DNA of 64,000 bases from Mytilus trossulus (lineage: Eukaryota; Mollusca; Bivalvia; Mytilida; Mytilidae). Below, one piece after another: positions 23,301-34,489 of the stretch (positions are counted from its first letter, which is position 1; every line of letters starts with the position of its first letter). The notes beneath the pieces were generated by a model. The model was not told the origin of the DNA. It made no database searches and saw only the letters and a list, made by a program, of their open reading frames with translations. Both the position numbers and the translations under genes were made by a program. The stretch spans positions 73,935,727-73,999,726 of the forward strand of contig NC_086379.1 of NCBI RefSeq assembly GCF_036588685.1. The letters are read 5' to 3'.

Positions 23301-23844
23301 AATCAATATAAACGTTTGACAAGTATTTATGTTTATCAAATGTAACACAATTTTTCATGACATCGACGGACAATACTGGCATAATATGCGAATGGGTTTT
23401 GGTTCATATAGTTCTTCATAAAATTTTAATTGTAGGGCAATTAAATGTGTCCCAGGCAGTTTAAATTTAAAGACACTCGTTTAATATTCTATAATAAAAT
23501 GTGTTATATGTCTCAACAAGGGACGAGGCGAGGGATGGGAATTATTGGGGAAAAAATCGTAGACGGTAATTTCAAGAAATGTATAATTCAGTGTTTACAA
23601 GTATCGGCTTTAATTCTCAACTTACTTGAATCTTTATTTTACATGATGCAGCATGATTAGTCATATCATGACAAAATATAATAGTTTGGTCAATAAATAT
23701 ATAACAATTACCTCTAGGCTCTCTGTGTACATGTGGCTTTTGAACGTTTTGGGTAATGAGTTTTTTTTATAAATGATTATACAAGAAAGACAATGATTGG
23801 CCAATAGTCAGCCTCTGTGTCATGCCAAAATATCCGTGTAATTT

Positions 23845-24110
23845 ACTTTCAATAAGATAACCCCATACTATATCCTATATATGCTAACATTGTATAATTT
23901 CTGTGTTACCCTAATTGAATAGTATAACTCCATACTATATGCTAAATTTGTATCATTGCTGTGTTATTTTACTTGAATAAGATAACCTCATACCATATAC
24001 TACCATGGTTATAACACTATGTTACCGGCTCTACTTCAATAGAATAACCCCATAACATGTGTTAACATGGTATACCATACCCTCTATTGAACAACGTAAC
24101 CCCACTAACA
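23845..24110. repeat. Degenerate ~60-70-bp tandem repeat
   Basis: Four to five units share AATAGATAACCCCATACTATAT-like wording, then GCTAACATGGTATAA and CTGTGTTA. Moderately diverged. Confidence 0.55.
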
Positions 24111-24173
24111 TAAGATCTATTTAATAGGATGACATGGGTTGCATCGGGTGGTCTTAAGGTAAGGTTTGCGTAC

Positions 24174-24224
24174 ACAGGGAGATAACTCGAATTCAAATAA
24201 TTGAAAAAAGGAGGGACCCGCCAT
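24174..24224 (-). CDS. Candidate first coding exon of the minus-strand gene
   Basis: On the minus strand an ATG in a strong context (AAAATGGCGG, purine at -3 and G at +4) starts MAGPSFFQLFEFELSPC, up to a possible donor GTACGC. Without splicing the frame would stop after 36 codons. AAAATGGCGG is also the YY1-type motif often found at start codons of genes with short leaders, and a perfect TGACGTCA lies 155 bp upstream. The link to the exon at 20502-20600 requires an additional exon to correct the phase. A 25-nt segment ending at a good donor (CTAGAG|GTAATT, near 23710) would do so but has a weak acceptor. Treat as provisional. Confidence 0.3.
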
Positions 24225-24378
24225 TTTGAATTGCTTTGATTAACCAATGTTTGATAACTACAATATTATCGAAAATAAAACAACACCTACCTCAAAATTG
24301 TCGTTTTGATGAAATTTTATCAAAATTTGAATCATACAAGTAACGTTATGACCGTCAGTTTGTTAGTTTTCATTTATA

Positions 24379-24386
24379 TGACGTCA
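24379..24386. promoter_or_regulatory. CRE-like site TGACGTCA
   Basis: A full palindromic cAMP-response/ATF site, 155 bp upstream of the candidate start codon at 24224 on the minus strand. A lone 8-mer could occur by chance. Confidence 0.3.
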
Positions 24387-24464
24387 CGTTCAGCCATAAC
24401 GGTCTTGTGCAAAAACAATTCATGAAGTTTCGCGGAGTTTTATTTTATTTCATAAATGTACATT

Positions 24465-24640
24465 TTTATGCCCCCGCCGTAGCAAAGGGGCATTAAGTTA
24501 TATCCTTGTCTGTTTGTACGTTGATCCAAATGTACGTACATGTATCATAGTGTACGTCCGTTTTTACAAAATTGGTTTCCATACTCTAACTTTAGTCTTT
24601 CTCAACCAACTGATATATAAAACTTATGCACAATGCTTTT
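24465..24640 (-). repeat. R2-related repeat end, antisense
   Basis: Starts TTTTATGCCCCCGCCGTAGC and GGGGCATTAAG, the complement of the R2 tail, followed by a GTACGTAC tract and a CTAACTTTAGTCTTTCTCAA block. Confidence 0.5.
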
Positions 24641-25745
24641 TGCCACAAAAACCACAGAATAGATTTGAATTTTGATGTCGTCACCTTTACAGTTCTAGTT
24701 GAAAACAAAAACTAATGTATGGAAAGATGATTTCAATATAAATCGGTTTAATATATTGTGTTTTATGGCTTGTCCCCGTCTTGTCCTTTCACAATATAGA
24801 AGTGTTGTTTATTCTGCTTCAAGAACCCCGATAACTTTTTCACTGACTGTTAAGCTGTCTTTTTATTGAATTTGTAAGTCTGATGCACGCCGTTTCCGAT
24901 TTTTTTATAGCATGAATACAAATTATAGAAACGCAGACTTGAATGAAAAATGGCACATTTTTATGACACTTTTAGTCAATTTAGTTAATAAATTTACATA
25001 ATGCGCCATGTGTTTTACTTATAGAGGATTCATATATAAATTTTCAGTTATTTTTATTGCATAATTTTTACGAATGACAGAATGTTGAACTTGGTCTTTT
25101 CCTCAAATATGCACAGAACCCACACGTTTACATCATTCGAAATGTATTTTATTTTTATCAATCACTTTTACAACTGACGGAGTGTTTTAATAATAATTTT
25201 TTATGGATGCATTAAGACACAACTATTGTATTGTGTCGTCCTGAACATGCCTGAAGTATTTGCCACTGGACATTTTACAAACTCTAATAAAAAAAACTTC
25301 TATGCATATCAGTCAACCGTTGAATCAATTTATCTAAAACAAGGATAGTAATATGTGTCTACACATGCACGGACTCACTATAAAATTCGGGAAATTGTTA
25401 GTTTTTTAGTCTTTCTCCGTATATAAGAGATCATAATAAAGTAGTGACGACGCTCGAAGTTACTTCATGAGGTCGTTTTCTGAATTTTTCGTTTCTGTTC
25501 TTCAACTTTAGTTTGCTTTTACCAAATGGTATAAAATTAATACGGAATGCTTTATGTTTCGTGTTTATGTAAGAGGGGGCATCATCAGTGTCCCATGGAC
25601 GCATTATCCATTTATTCCAAGCTCTAACATCTCATCCAATTGCTGCAAACAAACAATTTACCAAACATTGTGCAATGAAGCAATTTTCATTACTTTAATG
25701 GCAATTTGAATGCTTTTCTAAGATTTAAAATATTACTGTTTGAAT
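24640..25745. other. AT-rich DNA, no gene recognised
   Basis: No exon, domain or clear repeat boundary was seen. A GGGCATAAAAAG word near 25990, after the next R1 insertion, may be the far end of the R2-related unit that begins at 24465. Confidence 0.3.
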
Positions 25746-25905
25746 ATAAAAAAGAAGATGTGGTATGATTGCCAATGAGACATAAACAACTATAGGTAAC
25801 CGTACGGCCTTCAACAATGAGCAAAGCTCATACCGCACAGTAGCTATAAATAGCCCCGATAAGACAATGTAAAACAATTCAAACGAGAAAACTAACGGAA
25901 GTACG
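25745..25905 (+). repeat. Dispersed repeat R1, head fragment
   Basis: AAAGAAGATGTGGTATGATT through TGTAAAACAATTCAAACGAG. A short internal deletion removes the stretch usually found after GACAACT. Confidence 0.8.
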
Positions 25906-27214
25906 GAAAGTATATATTAAGTGTTTCCTTCAAAATCAGAGTCTTGTACATGAAGTAATGCACAAGTATGACACCTCCCCTTTCGACTGATAGTTGTGGG
26001 CATAAAAAGTAAGAGACCACATCAAAAGTTTAATGTAGGATAAAAAAAAAATAACTTAATTCACAAAGTTAGTTCACTGACCCCTCGTAACTTAATTTGG
26101 GAACATTGATTAACCGATATGGACATATGTAAAATCGATGTCAAATTAACAAAACTTGCAGCAACTTGTATCCCCCCACCCCCAAACTATTTGAAATAAG
26201 TTGTTTATCCTTCTTTTGATGTCATTTCTAAGTTAATCACTGTTTTCTCTTATTGATTATGGTCAATCCCAAAGTGTTACAAGACAAAATGATCCTTTTT
26301 AAAAAGATGTTATTAAAGATCACTTTGTTCTTTGCAGAGCAACACAAATTTTTTTTTGGTGTTTTACAGAAATGACAAGATATACACATATAACGGCCAT
26401 TTCCGTAAAACGAGTTCGGGGACATACCAATTTTATTACCTCATTATAATGAAAATAGGTAATTCCTTAAGATCGCAGTTTTTTACAAAAACGGTGGACC
26501 CAGAAAAGAGATATTTTTGGCTTTTTGATGCCATGGCAACGGGATTTTTTAAACCCAAAAATACAAAAATCTTGTTTTTAAGAATTTTTCAATGATATCT
26601 TTAATTAAAATTTATTATTAATGAATGGACCACAATTATTTATACATGCTTTACAAGATTGATCGTTTATACAAATATACAGTGTTAATTTCCTTTGTTT
26701 AACCCAAGCGTACATTTCAGATAAATAAATTGAATGAAAACTACGGTTCCTAATTTGTGCATTGGGATTAAAAATTCGATATGTATCATTACTTATTTTT
26801 GTTTACAACTCTGTCTTGTATTGTTCTGGTCGTACTATTTCAAATATTCAATTTCATGACTGTATCATGTTTTTCAATAAGTTAATTTACCTTAGTACTA
26901 TCATATGGTTGGGTTAAAAATTAATGGTAAACCCTAGTTTTTAATGTCTAATCTTACCGTTTTAATTTATTGACATAACTGCACGACTCGATTCTCAGTT
27001 TTATGTGGTAAGATAATCAATGCAAAGAATCGTGCTCAAACTTTGGTGAAAGACGGGTTTAACTTTGCATTGTTGCGCGAGTTTTTATTCTTTGTTGAAG
27101 GCAATTGTAGTGACCTGCAATACAAGTACCATTCATTTGAGTTTAGTTATATGTTCTTGTGTTTCTGTCTCTGGCCTAGGTTTTCTATATTTTGCATGTG
27201 TAGTGCATCATGAC

Positions 27215-27725
27215 ATAAGACATTGTTTCGTGTACCATGATGAGCTTTCGTGCAAGACTGCTGTGTGTATTTTTTACATGGATCATTTGATCAGACTTTG
27301 ACTTTTTGAATCCTGACCTACATGTATGCACGTTGGGTGTGTCATCATATTGCAATGTGTTCCTCGGTATATTACCTTGACTTCAAAAATAATTTTCAAT
27401 TGACCTTGCTTCTGAATATGTGAATATGTGGCATGTAGATGTATTGTCATAAGATGATAAGTCTATTGGCACGAGAAACTTCATGTGAGCTTGACATTTG
27501 CCCTCAATGTAAAACTTGTATATTTTGTTTGAATTAAATGGAGAATTAACTGTATGATTGGCACTCGTACCTCATCTTCTAAGATATATTGTTAGTTTTG
27601 TGTACCACGATGACCCTTTTCTCAAAATCCGCTTTGTGGTTTTTTTTGACACGGATCTTTTGACCAGACTATGACTTTTTGACTCTTGACCTTTGCAAAT
27701 TGGATGTGTCTTTTGGTATGATTTC
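27215..27725. repeat. Diverged direct duplication, two ~110-bp copies
   Basis: TTTCGTGTACCATGATGAGC... (27225) and TTTTGTGTACCACGATGACC... (27593) are followed in both cases by a GGATC-TTTGA-CAGACT-TGACTTTTTGA block. The class is unknown. Confidence 0.5.
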
Positions 27726-27734
27726 CTTGACGTC

Positions 27735-28110
27735 AAGTCAGGAGTCTCTGGTTTTTTGTTAGTCTTGTATGTTTTTAATTGTAAGTTTATTTTATGATTT
27801 GGAGTTTAAACTGGTACACATTTTGTCAAGGGCCATCTGAAGCCCGCCTCTAGGCGAGGGATTTTCTCGCTTTGTTGAAGATATAAAAAAGAAGATGTGA
27901 TATGATTGCCAATGAGACAACTATCCACAAAAGACCAAAATGACACAGACATTAACAACTTAAGGTCACCGTACGGCCTTCAACAATGAGCAAATTCAAT
28001 ACCGCATAGTCAGCTATGAGTACCATTTAGTGGCCTTTGACTGTTTTCTGCTTTTTTGAAATGATTATTGTCTCTTTTACACATTCCACATATCCATTCT
28101 CAATTTTTAA
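27735..28110 (-). repeat. R3 copy split by an R1 insertion
   Basis: R3 sequence (GTCAGGAGTCTCTGG, GGGCCATCTGAAGCCCGCCT, TTTCTCGCTTTGTTGAAG) runs to about 27880 and resumes after 28020 with a CATTCCACATATCCATTCTC tail. The gap is filled by an R1 copy. Confidence 0.65.
27882..28018 (+). repeat. R1 copy nested in R3
   Basis: ATAAAAAAGAAGATGTGATA through ACCGCATAGTCAGCTATGAG. The flanking DNA on both sides is R3, giving a relative age: R1 arrived after R3. Confidence 0.7.
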
Positions 28111-28599
28111 GATTGTTTGGTACAGATGAAACTAAATCCTTTAATTTCCGTGAATATCAAGTAAGAACATTTACTGCTTCAGTAGCATCGTGTGCTGCCA
28201 GTTGTGATAGATCAAGCAAAATGTTTCAATCATTTTACCTTATATTTCATTTCATGGACATGTAGGTATGGATAGTCTGCTTTTACATCATAAAAATTCA
28301 CACAGAAGGTATACGCATATCAATAAACTGAACTCAATGCTAAGAACCTTTTAAGTACACTTAGACAGAGAGCTCAATCTAGTGAAACACTTTGTTAAGT
28401 TGATCACATTTAACTTGACATATCACTGTCTGTTACCAAACTGCACCGAGATCCTGAAAAAAAATGTGTAAGTTCAGTCTATTTTAAGAAGAATTCAAAG
28501 GAAGTAAATAAGCTGATTACTGAAATAAATGTAGAATATGTCTATTAACCACAGATGCCCCTGCTTGTGAAAAAAGTGAGTAAGCTTCCACATATAGAT

Positions 28600-28790
28600 G
28601 CAGGATTCGCGTAATTTTGACCGTTTTGTGACCATGAGCATTGTGAATAAGTTTCAAAACATTTGGTTGAGGCATATTAAAGTTAAAGAACGGACAATAG
28701 ATTTAGCAGTTTTCCTATCTCAAGGCTCCGGGTTGACATTTGTATCATTGGTACTCGTACCACAACTTTTTACATCTAAAACTCATGAAC
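28600..28790. repeat. Mosaic of R2-like and R1-like fragments
   Basis: AACATTTGGTTGAGGCATAT is typical of R2-like bivalve repeats read backwards, and CAAGGCTCCGGGTTGACA belongs to the R3/R1 composite. The 65-codon frame at 28598-28795 is a by-product. Confidence 0.5.
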
Positions 28791-28884
28791 AGTGACGCCA
28801 TCGGGACCCAATATGATGCCTAGTGGGATGTGTATCACCAGCACAATAGTCAGAACTTCTGTGTTGGCGCCATGATTTAGGGGC

Positions 28885-28985
28885 ATAAAGAGTTACACTA
28901 GTCCGTCTGTCCGGAACGTCCCATAAAAACGGGTTTCGCTCCCCTAACTTTAGTTTGCCTCAACCAAATACTACAAAACTTATAC
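28885..28985 (+). repeat. R2-like fragment
   Basis: GGGGCATAAAGAGTTACACT and CCCCTAACTTTAGTTTGCCT, then CAACCAAATACTACAAAACT. Confidence 0.5.
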
Positions 28986-29620
28986 ACAATATATAAAAGA
29001 AGCTGGTGCATGAGTGCCAATGAGAACTCTCCACAAGAGACTAAATGACACAGAAATAAACAATTATTCAATGTAGCCTAGGTCCCCACACGGTCTTCAA
29101 CAATGAGCAAGGTTCATACCGCAAAGTCAGCTATGAAAGGCACCGGCATGAGAATGTAAAACAATTCAAACGAGAAAACAAACGGTATAATTTATGTACA
29201 AAAAAAATAAACGAAAAACAAGATAGGCACGTGCATATAAAATAAGGCGGGGTTAAACATGTTAGCTGGATCCCAACCCTCCCCCTTATGTGGCATGAGT
29301 GCCAATGAGAACTCTCCACAAAAGACCAGATGATACAAACAATAACAACTATAGGTCATGAACAGCTTTCAACAATGAGCAAAGTCAATACTGCATATAG
29401 TCAGCAATAAAAGGCACTGAAATGACATTGTAAAACAATATTCAAACGAGAAAATAAACGAACAAATTTATGTACAAAAAATGAACGAAAAACAAGTATG
29501 TAACACATAAATACGACATTCAATGAATTACAGGCTCTTGACTTACCACAGGCACATACATACCAAATAAGGCGAGGTTGAACATGTAAGCGAGATCCCC
29601 ACCTCAACACAAAATCAAAT
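28985..29620 (+). repeat. Two R1 copies in tandem
   Basis: The first (about 28985-29285) runs from AAGCTGGTGCATGAGTGCCA to a GATCCCAACCCTCCCCCTTA block. The second starts at once with GTGGCATGAGTGCCAATGAG (29290) and repeats the same internal blocks to about 29605. The two differ in their small indels, so this is not a very recent duplication. Confidence 0.7.
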
Positions 29621-30684
29621 TTGAAATTTTTAAGTGTCACTTTTACCGTTCAAGAGTTATCATGTCCCTTTAAAAACATAAGAAGTGCTGACTCTGTCGT
29701 GTCCTTTCTCTTAAATAAGTCTGACTCAATCAAATGTTAGGAACCTTATATGCGATTCACATTACCCTATACTGTATACACAGATCTCTCAAGTTCGATA
29801 AGCCGCAGCACTGTCATTTACACATGTACACATGATTTTATTATACCAATATTCAATCTTAATTTTGATTTCTTTATTTTTGGCCGAATGATTATATGCA
29901 TGTCCTTCACAATGACTATGAATGAGTATCAAATTTGACAAATTTATTGTACATAATTATACATTTTATTATATTTTATAACTTTTTTTCCAACTAATTA
30001 AAGCTTACAAACTTATTGGTCATCAGTTTCCTTTATATGTCTTTAAACATTCTGTTTTGAACAAAAAGATTTGCTTCACATGTATTTCTTTCATATCTGA
30101 CATTATTAAAAAGCCATTAAATATTATAGTTCAGTCGAACTTGATAATTAATATGTGCAATCAAATATATATGCAAGTCGTCAACTGGTCAAGTGGCTAG
30201 ATGCACATATCGTTAGCCATATAAACAACATGTCCTAATTGGATGGTTTTAAAACTTCTAGCACAGGCGCCCCCCCCCCCTTTTTCGTGGGAAAAATTTG
30301 GTTGATTATATAGGGAATCATTGAAGCATGACTGGAGCGGGCCCCCCTTAGGAAAAGTATTGGATCCGCCACTGTTTAGACATATTTACGTAAATAAGGG
30401 ATGAGTAAAGGGAAAAAAAACAAAAAAACGACTGAATTAAATAAATTAAAGAATGTTCGATGTACTGTATACTTCGGTTTGTTTTAAAAATATATACGAT
30501 GCTTTAGTTTTATCTAGTTTCCTTATCAAAATAATTAAAACGAGAAGATAAATACCTTAATTATAGCTTCCGTTACCGTCGATGCTAAAATGTTTTATGT
30601 TATAAAATAATTTTAGCGTCTTTCACCTACTTTACCTTTTTATTCGGATACTTGCGGTTATCATCTGTTATGTTCAACGGGAAC

Positions 30685-30855
30685 ATTAGAATGATCTAGA
30701 ATAGAACCCAGATGGAACCAAGAAGTTGGGTTGCCTTAACCAAACAACCCGGATGTTGAACCAGTTACCATGGTTTCGAACCAAAGAACCAAGGTTCAGA
30801 ACCAGAAAACCCAGATGGAACCAAGGTTTGGAACCAGAGTGCCCGGATATAACCT
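30685..30855. repeat. Degenerate AACC-rich tandem repeat
   Basis: Variants of GAACCCAGATGGAACCAAG and GGTTCAGAACCAG follow one another, including inverted versions (AAGGTTTGGAACCAGAG). No unit length is strict. Confidence 0.55.
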
Positions 30856-31565
30856 AATTGCATTCGGAATTCTCATGACTTTTTATACCTTCAATGTATT
30901 TTCCAAATCATTTATTTATTTAGTATATTTATATATAATTTAGTTTTATTTTTTAATAGTCACTCGCATACATTATTTTTTCAGAAGATTTCAAATAGAA
31001 TTTTCCCTAAAAATCGTAAAAAATCGGAATTTTGAGCTTTTCACCAGAAAAAACGGGACGGGCGATTTTCGATTTTTTTTCTTTAAATGATTGGGTAGTC
31101 CTTCCTGAACAAAATGATGTATCATATTGATATAATACCACTAAGAAAAAAATCCAGGTTTTATGCAAACCTTACCTTAAAGGGCTTTTTTTTTACTCGC
31201 ATAAATGACACAATTTAGCAGTCCAAAATTACATTTTCAAAAGTCATATACTGAAATACTATAAAATGAATTTGTATTAGACATCAACTGACATGGTAAA
31301 AACATATGTCAGACATTAAAAGTGTTGCAAGTCAAAAGATTTTGAACTAGCACTTGTCAAGATCTCTGCTGAGTGCAATTAGAGAGTAGGTCTTATGTAC
31401 CAGGTATACAAAGAACCAACCGTTTTGATATGCTAATATTAATATAAACACACATTAGTCTATATCAAAGTAATTCTACATAGTATTAAATTCTGAGACT
31501 ATTTTTATTGATGGATAGTTTAAGATGCGGCTATTGTATAAGTTAATTCTCAATTTTACTCAATA

Positions 31566-31775
31566 GTTGTACATACAAGATTATTTTTCTTGTTGTGGAA
31601 GTGGTTAAAGGATTATGTATACTCTGTTATAAATTTGGTGCAGTGCGACGTAGATCAATGTTTAATATGTTTGTATTTAGTCGTGTCGTACTATCTAGCA
31701 GCCATATATAGACAACGGCATTCTAGTGGACATAAACATTGTATTGAATCAAGTTTAACATCAAATTGCAAGAAC
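31566..31775 (-). pseudogene. Third, decayed copy of the small-gene promoter and first exon
   Basis: The minus strand carries GATCTACGTCGCACTGC, matching the start of exon 1 of the two intact genes (GATC-TGCGTCGCACTGC). About 80 bp of matching upstream sequence and, at the other end, CCACAACAAGAAAAATAATC then TTGTATGTAC align with the exon 1 end and donor of the 34.2-kb copy. The TATAAAAG of the intact copies is replaced by a CTAAATAC-like word. No coding exon resembling the others was found on the minus strand below 31.5 kb, so this copy is probably dead. Confidence 0.6.
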
Positions 31776-31884
31776 ATGTATCAGTGTAATGAAATTAACA
31801 ATCGATGTTGATTAATAATACCCATAACTTATCTTTATTCTTTTTTTGAAATCATTCGTGGTAAAATGGCAAAGTTCTTTCGGA

Positions 31885-32060
31885 TGTGAGTGTCTCTCAA
31901 GTGAGAGGTTTATCTAGCTATAAAACCAATTTACAATTTTCTACATACCAAAATGCCTGTACCAATTCAGGAACATGAGCTTTGGATTCTGCCATTTGAT
32001 AAGGGACTTTCTTTTTTGAATTCAGTATTTTTGTGATTTTACTTTTTTGGAACATTTGTC
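31885..32060 (+). repeat. Dispersed repeat R5
   Basis: CAAGTGAGAGGTTTATCTAG, AAAATGCCTGTACCAATTCA and a GTATTTTTGTGATTTTACTT tail. A second copy is at 42.61-42.85 kb inside the intron of the downstream paralogue. Confidence 0.7.
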
Positions 32061-32554
32061 AGAAAATGTTTTATATTTTTAGCAATAAAAGTCGGATCTA
32101 GGATTTTCAACAATAAAGATGGCAAGCGAGTTTTTTTAAGGTTCATATATAAATTTCTACATAAGATACCAAAATGGCAAAGTCTCGACTCAGTTCCTTG
32201 CGCAGTCAAAAAGGGTTGCTACATGATTATGACATAGAACCTTCGTGTGTGCTATGATCTGTATTGTTTTGCTTCAAATTTTGTTTGTGACCTTCATTTG
32301 TCTTAACAAATCAATGAGAGTTTAACATCGAAAACTAATGTTGCCTTTTGTCATATACATGTTTATGCAATTTCATTACGAGCATTGAAACATTCAGTCA
32401 TGTCCCTTAAATAGAGTAGTTAGGGTTTTTCTTGTTTGACTGCCAGCTTTGACATATTCCTAGTATTGACACTTTCTGCAGACTGCTATTATTTTTCTTT
32501 GAAAAATACGAGTATAGACATGTTCCTTATCTTGGCAATTACTTCTGATGATTT

Positions 32555-32665
32555 TTAATTTGATGTGTTTCCCTCAGTTTTACTTTGTAATCTGGATTAG
32601 TTTTTTTCTCAATCGATTTATGATTTCAAATAGCGGTAAACTACTGTTGCCTTTATTTATTCGAT
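32555..32665 (-). repeat. Dispersed repeat R4, antisense head
   Basis: Complement of the 48.06 and 51.32-kb copies: TGCCTTTATT at one end preceded by AGCGGTAAACTACTGT and TTTCCCTCAGTTTTACTTTG. A shorter antisense piece lies at 35070-35110. Confidence 0.6.
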
Positions 32666-32944
32666 ATAGTGTTAATTGACATAGTAACAAAATAGATGTC
32701 ATGAAACTTGTTGACATAAAGGGAATAAAAACGTTGTATTCTCAATTTCACAATTACATTTTGCCGGAAATGAAAATGACTTAAAATAAGTTTGAAGTCT
32801 ATATTAAATAAAAGATTATCCAAACACGAAAAATCAAATACAAAATACAAAATCTAACAGACATTTAAACAGGATATGTTACAACAGACAGTAGTATTAA
32901 CTTAAGTATTATTTGGACAGTAGGAACTTACATTAAAACACCCC

Positions 32945-33080
32945 GTTGGCATGGCAGTGATGTTTTAAACACAAATGTAGGTAGTAAAGTTTAATTTAGA
33001 ATATTTTAATTTACCAAAATACTGAAACAGAAAATGTCTTGCACAGGTTTAAATAACCAGATGCGTGAAAAAGTTCAGTT
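32945..33080 (-). other. Conserved 3' flank / untranslated region of the first small gene
   Basis: Downstream of the stop codon the two paralogues still align. The minus-strand word ACATCACTGCCATGC (32949-32963 here, 41325-41339 in the other copy) is identical, whereas neighbouring bases differ. It may be a functional 3' element or simply the end of the duplication. Confidence 0.5.
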
Positions 33081-33260
33081 TTATTTTGATCCTTTATATT
33101 CCTGGTTGTTTGGATTCAGTTGGCTGGAGTGGTTGTCCAGGTCTGGCTTAGTCCCGGTTCCAGAATATCCAGACTGATGTCCTTCATATTTAGTGCTTGT
33201 TGGATTACACTGGGCAGACTTGTTGTCGTTACTTGCTTGACCTTGACCTCTTCCAGACAT
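33081..33260 (-). CDS. Small Asn-rich two-repeat protein, paralogue A (59 aa)
   Basis: This 59-residue protein starts MSGRGQGQASNDNKSAQ and is very hydrophilic, with no signal peptide or membrane segment. It has two internal repeats of the form NxSxQxNPxxxxYxG: residues 13-27 (NKSAQCNP then YEG) and 43-57 (NHSSQLNP then YKG), joined by a Gly/Ser/Thr linker. The ATG lies 7 bases after a splice acceptor (CTTTTACAG), so the whole coding region is in one exon. The frame continues upstream into the intron, but the paralogue does not, which fixes this start. Identity to the copy at 41446-41631 is 48 of the first 58 residues, with no internal indel. I cannot name a family. Purifying selection on a short open frame in both copies, a conserved promoter and a conserved intron position make it a convincing gene. 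The role is unknown; solvent-exposed or disordered behaviour is likely from composition. Confidence 0.85.
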   Translation of the reverse strand: MSGRGQGQASNDNKSAQCNPTSTKYEGHQSGYSGTGTKPDLDNHSSQLNPNNQEYKGSK

Positions 33261-33267
33261 GTTTCTA

Positions 33268-34208
33268 CTGTAAAAGATTAGAGATAAGTATGAACTGGTA
33301 TCCAGAATTTCCAAATAAGCAAACAAAAATGAAAATTCAATGTTTTGCTTATACAATTAATTATAACATTTATTTAAAGCATCAAGTGAAGTTTCATAAT
33401 ATCAACAAGAATCAATGCAATCCAATAGACAGTATTTAAATGCATTCATTTCATAACTTAAATAATGTTTTACTTTTCTACAAATTAACAACAAATCAAT
33501 TTGAAAATATGCAAATTAGACCTTGGTTTTCTTATTGTTTTACTGTGTATTAAATATTGCTGGTATTATGAAACCATGTATTTAAAGTGTGTACGAAGAA
33601 TGCAATAATACATTATTTTAACGCTCATACTTCGTTTATCGATCGCTTATATTTCATTTGACATGATGCATTTTCTGAAAATTCTGTTGTTTATTACATT
33701 CTTGTGTATTCAGTTTCGTATTTTAAATGGCCCAGATTTATGACAACAATACACTTGATTTTTTTTTGGTCCGGAATAAAAACCCATAATTTCTTATAGC
33801 TAGTTCATTCAAACTCTAGGTGATAGTTGTTTCATTTACAAACATACCAACTCTACTTAATTTTATTCAGTTTTGAAAATTTCACAGTCCAATTATCATA
33901 CTTTTTTTAAATGATCACTAATTAGTTTCTGACCTTTGAACGGATAGAATAACTAAATATGCCAACATTTTCAGGTTTAATGATTCGGACTGACGCATTA
34001 AAAGAAACTGTGGTCTTAGATTATTGTATATCTCATAAACAGAGAACAATTCTTTAAGGTACAACTTTGTAAAGATAACCAAATGTTAGTCTGTTTACTA
34101 TGTTAATATAAACCATGTTAAATTTTAAGAAACGTTTATGAATATATCTTTAAAGACGAGCTTATTGTGTAATGAATAATAAAAACATATTTTATAGTAC
34201 GTACATAC
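33268..34208 (-). other. Intron of paralogue A
   Basis: The donor is CAG|GTATGTAC and the acceptor ATCTTTTACAG on the minus strand, giving 941 bp of AT-rich sequence with no recognised insertion. The intron separates a non-coding first exon from the coding exon. Confidence 0.7.
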
Positions 34209-34292
34209 CTGATTCTGTTTTGTGGTAGAAAAAGTAATAAGAGATGTCTGTATGCTTGGTTAGAACGTAAGTGATCCAACTAGCGCAGTGCG
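34209..34292 (-). other. Non-coding first exon of paralogue A
   Basis: The end is set by the donor. The start is estimated about 25-30 bp below the TATA box. It aligns along its length with exon 1 of the copy at 43.0-43.1 kb, including CTGCGTCGCACTGC near the start and CTCTTATTACTTTTTCTACC near the end. It contains no useful ATG frame. Confidence 0.65.
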
Positions 34293-34313
34293 ACGCAGAA
34301 GGATCTGAGTATG

Positions 34314-34321
34314 CTTTTATA
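34314..34321 (-). promoter_or_regulatory. TATA box of paralogue A
   Basis: TATAAAAG on the minus strand, followed about 25 bp later by the conserved CTGCGTCGCACTGC. The same arrangement occurs at 43122-43129. Confidence 0.7.
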
Positions 34322-34489
34322 GTCGGGTTATGCTATTTTGAAGCTAAATATAAATAACGGTATTCGATTGGATCGTTAAAATTTCTTTGAATATATTTTG
34401 ACTCCACTTGGTTAGAGGTATATTTTTGTTTCAATTTCTGAAAATGCATGTACTAATATCTAGGAAATCGAATGTATATAACGGTTAAT

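Noticed and set aside
23445..23660. 71-codon plus-strand frame near the IRF/ETS cluster
   Set aside because: The start has in-frame upstream Mets with no preference, the only donor is speculative (near 23565), and no partner exon was found.
26358..26460. Exon-like segment between a pyrimidine-rich acceptor and GTAATT donor
   Set aside because: The wording resembles a dispersed repeat, and no neighbouring exon in phase was found.
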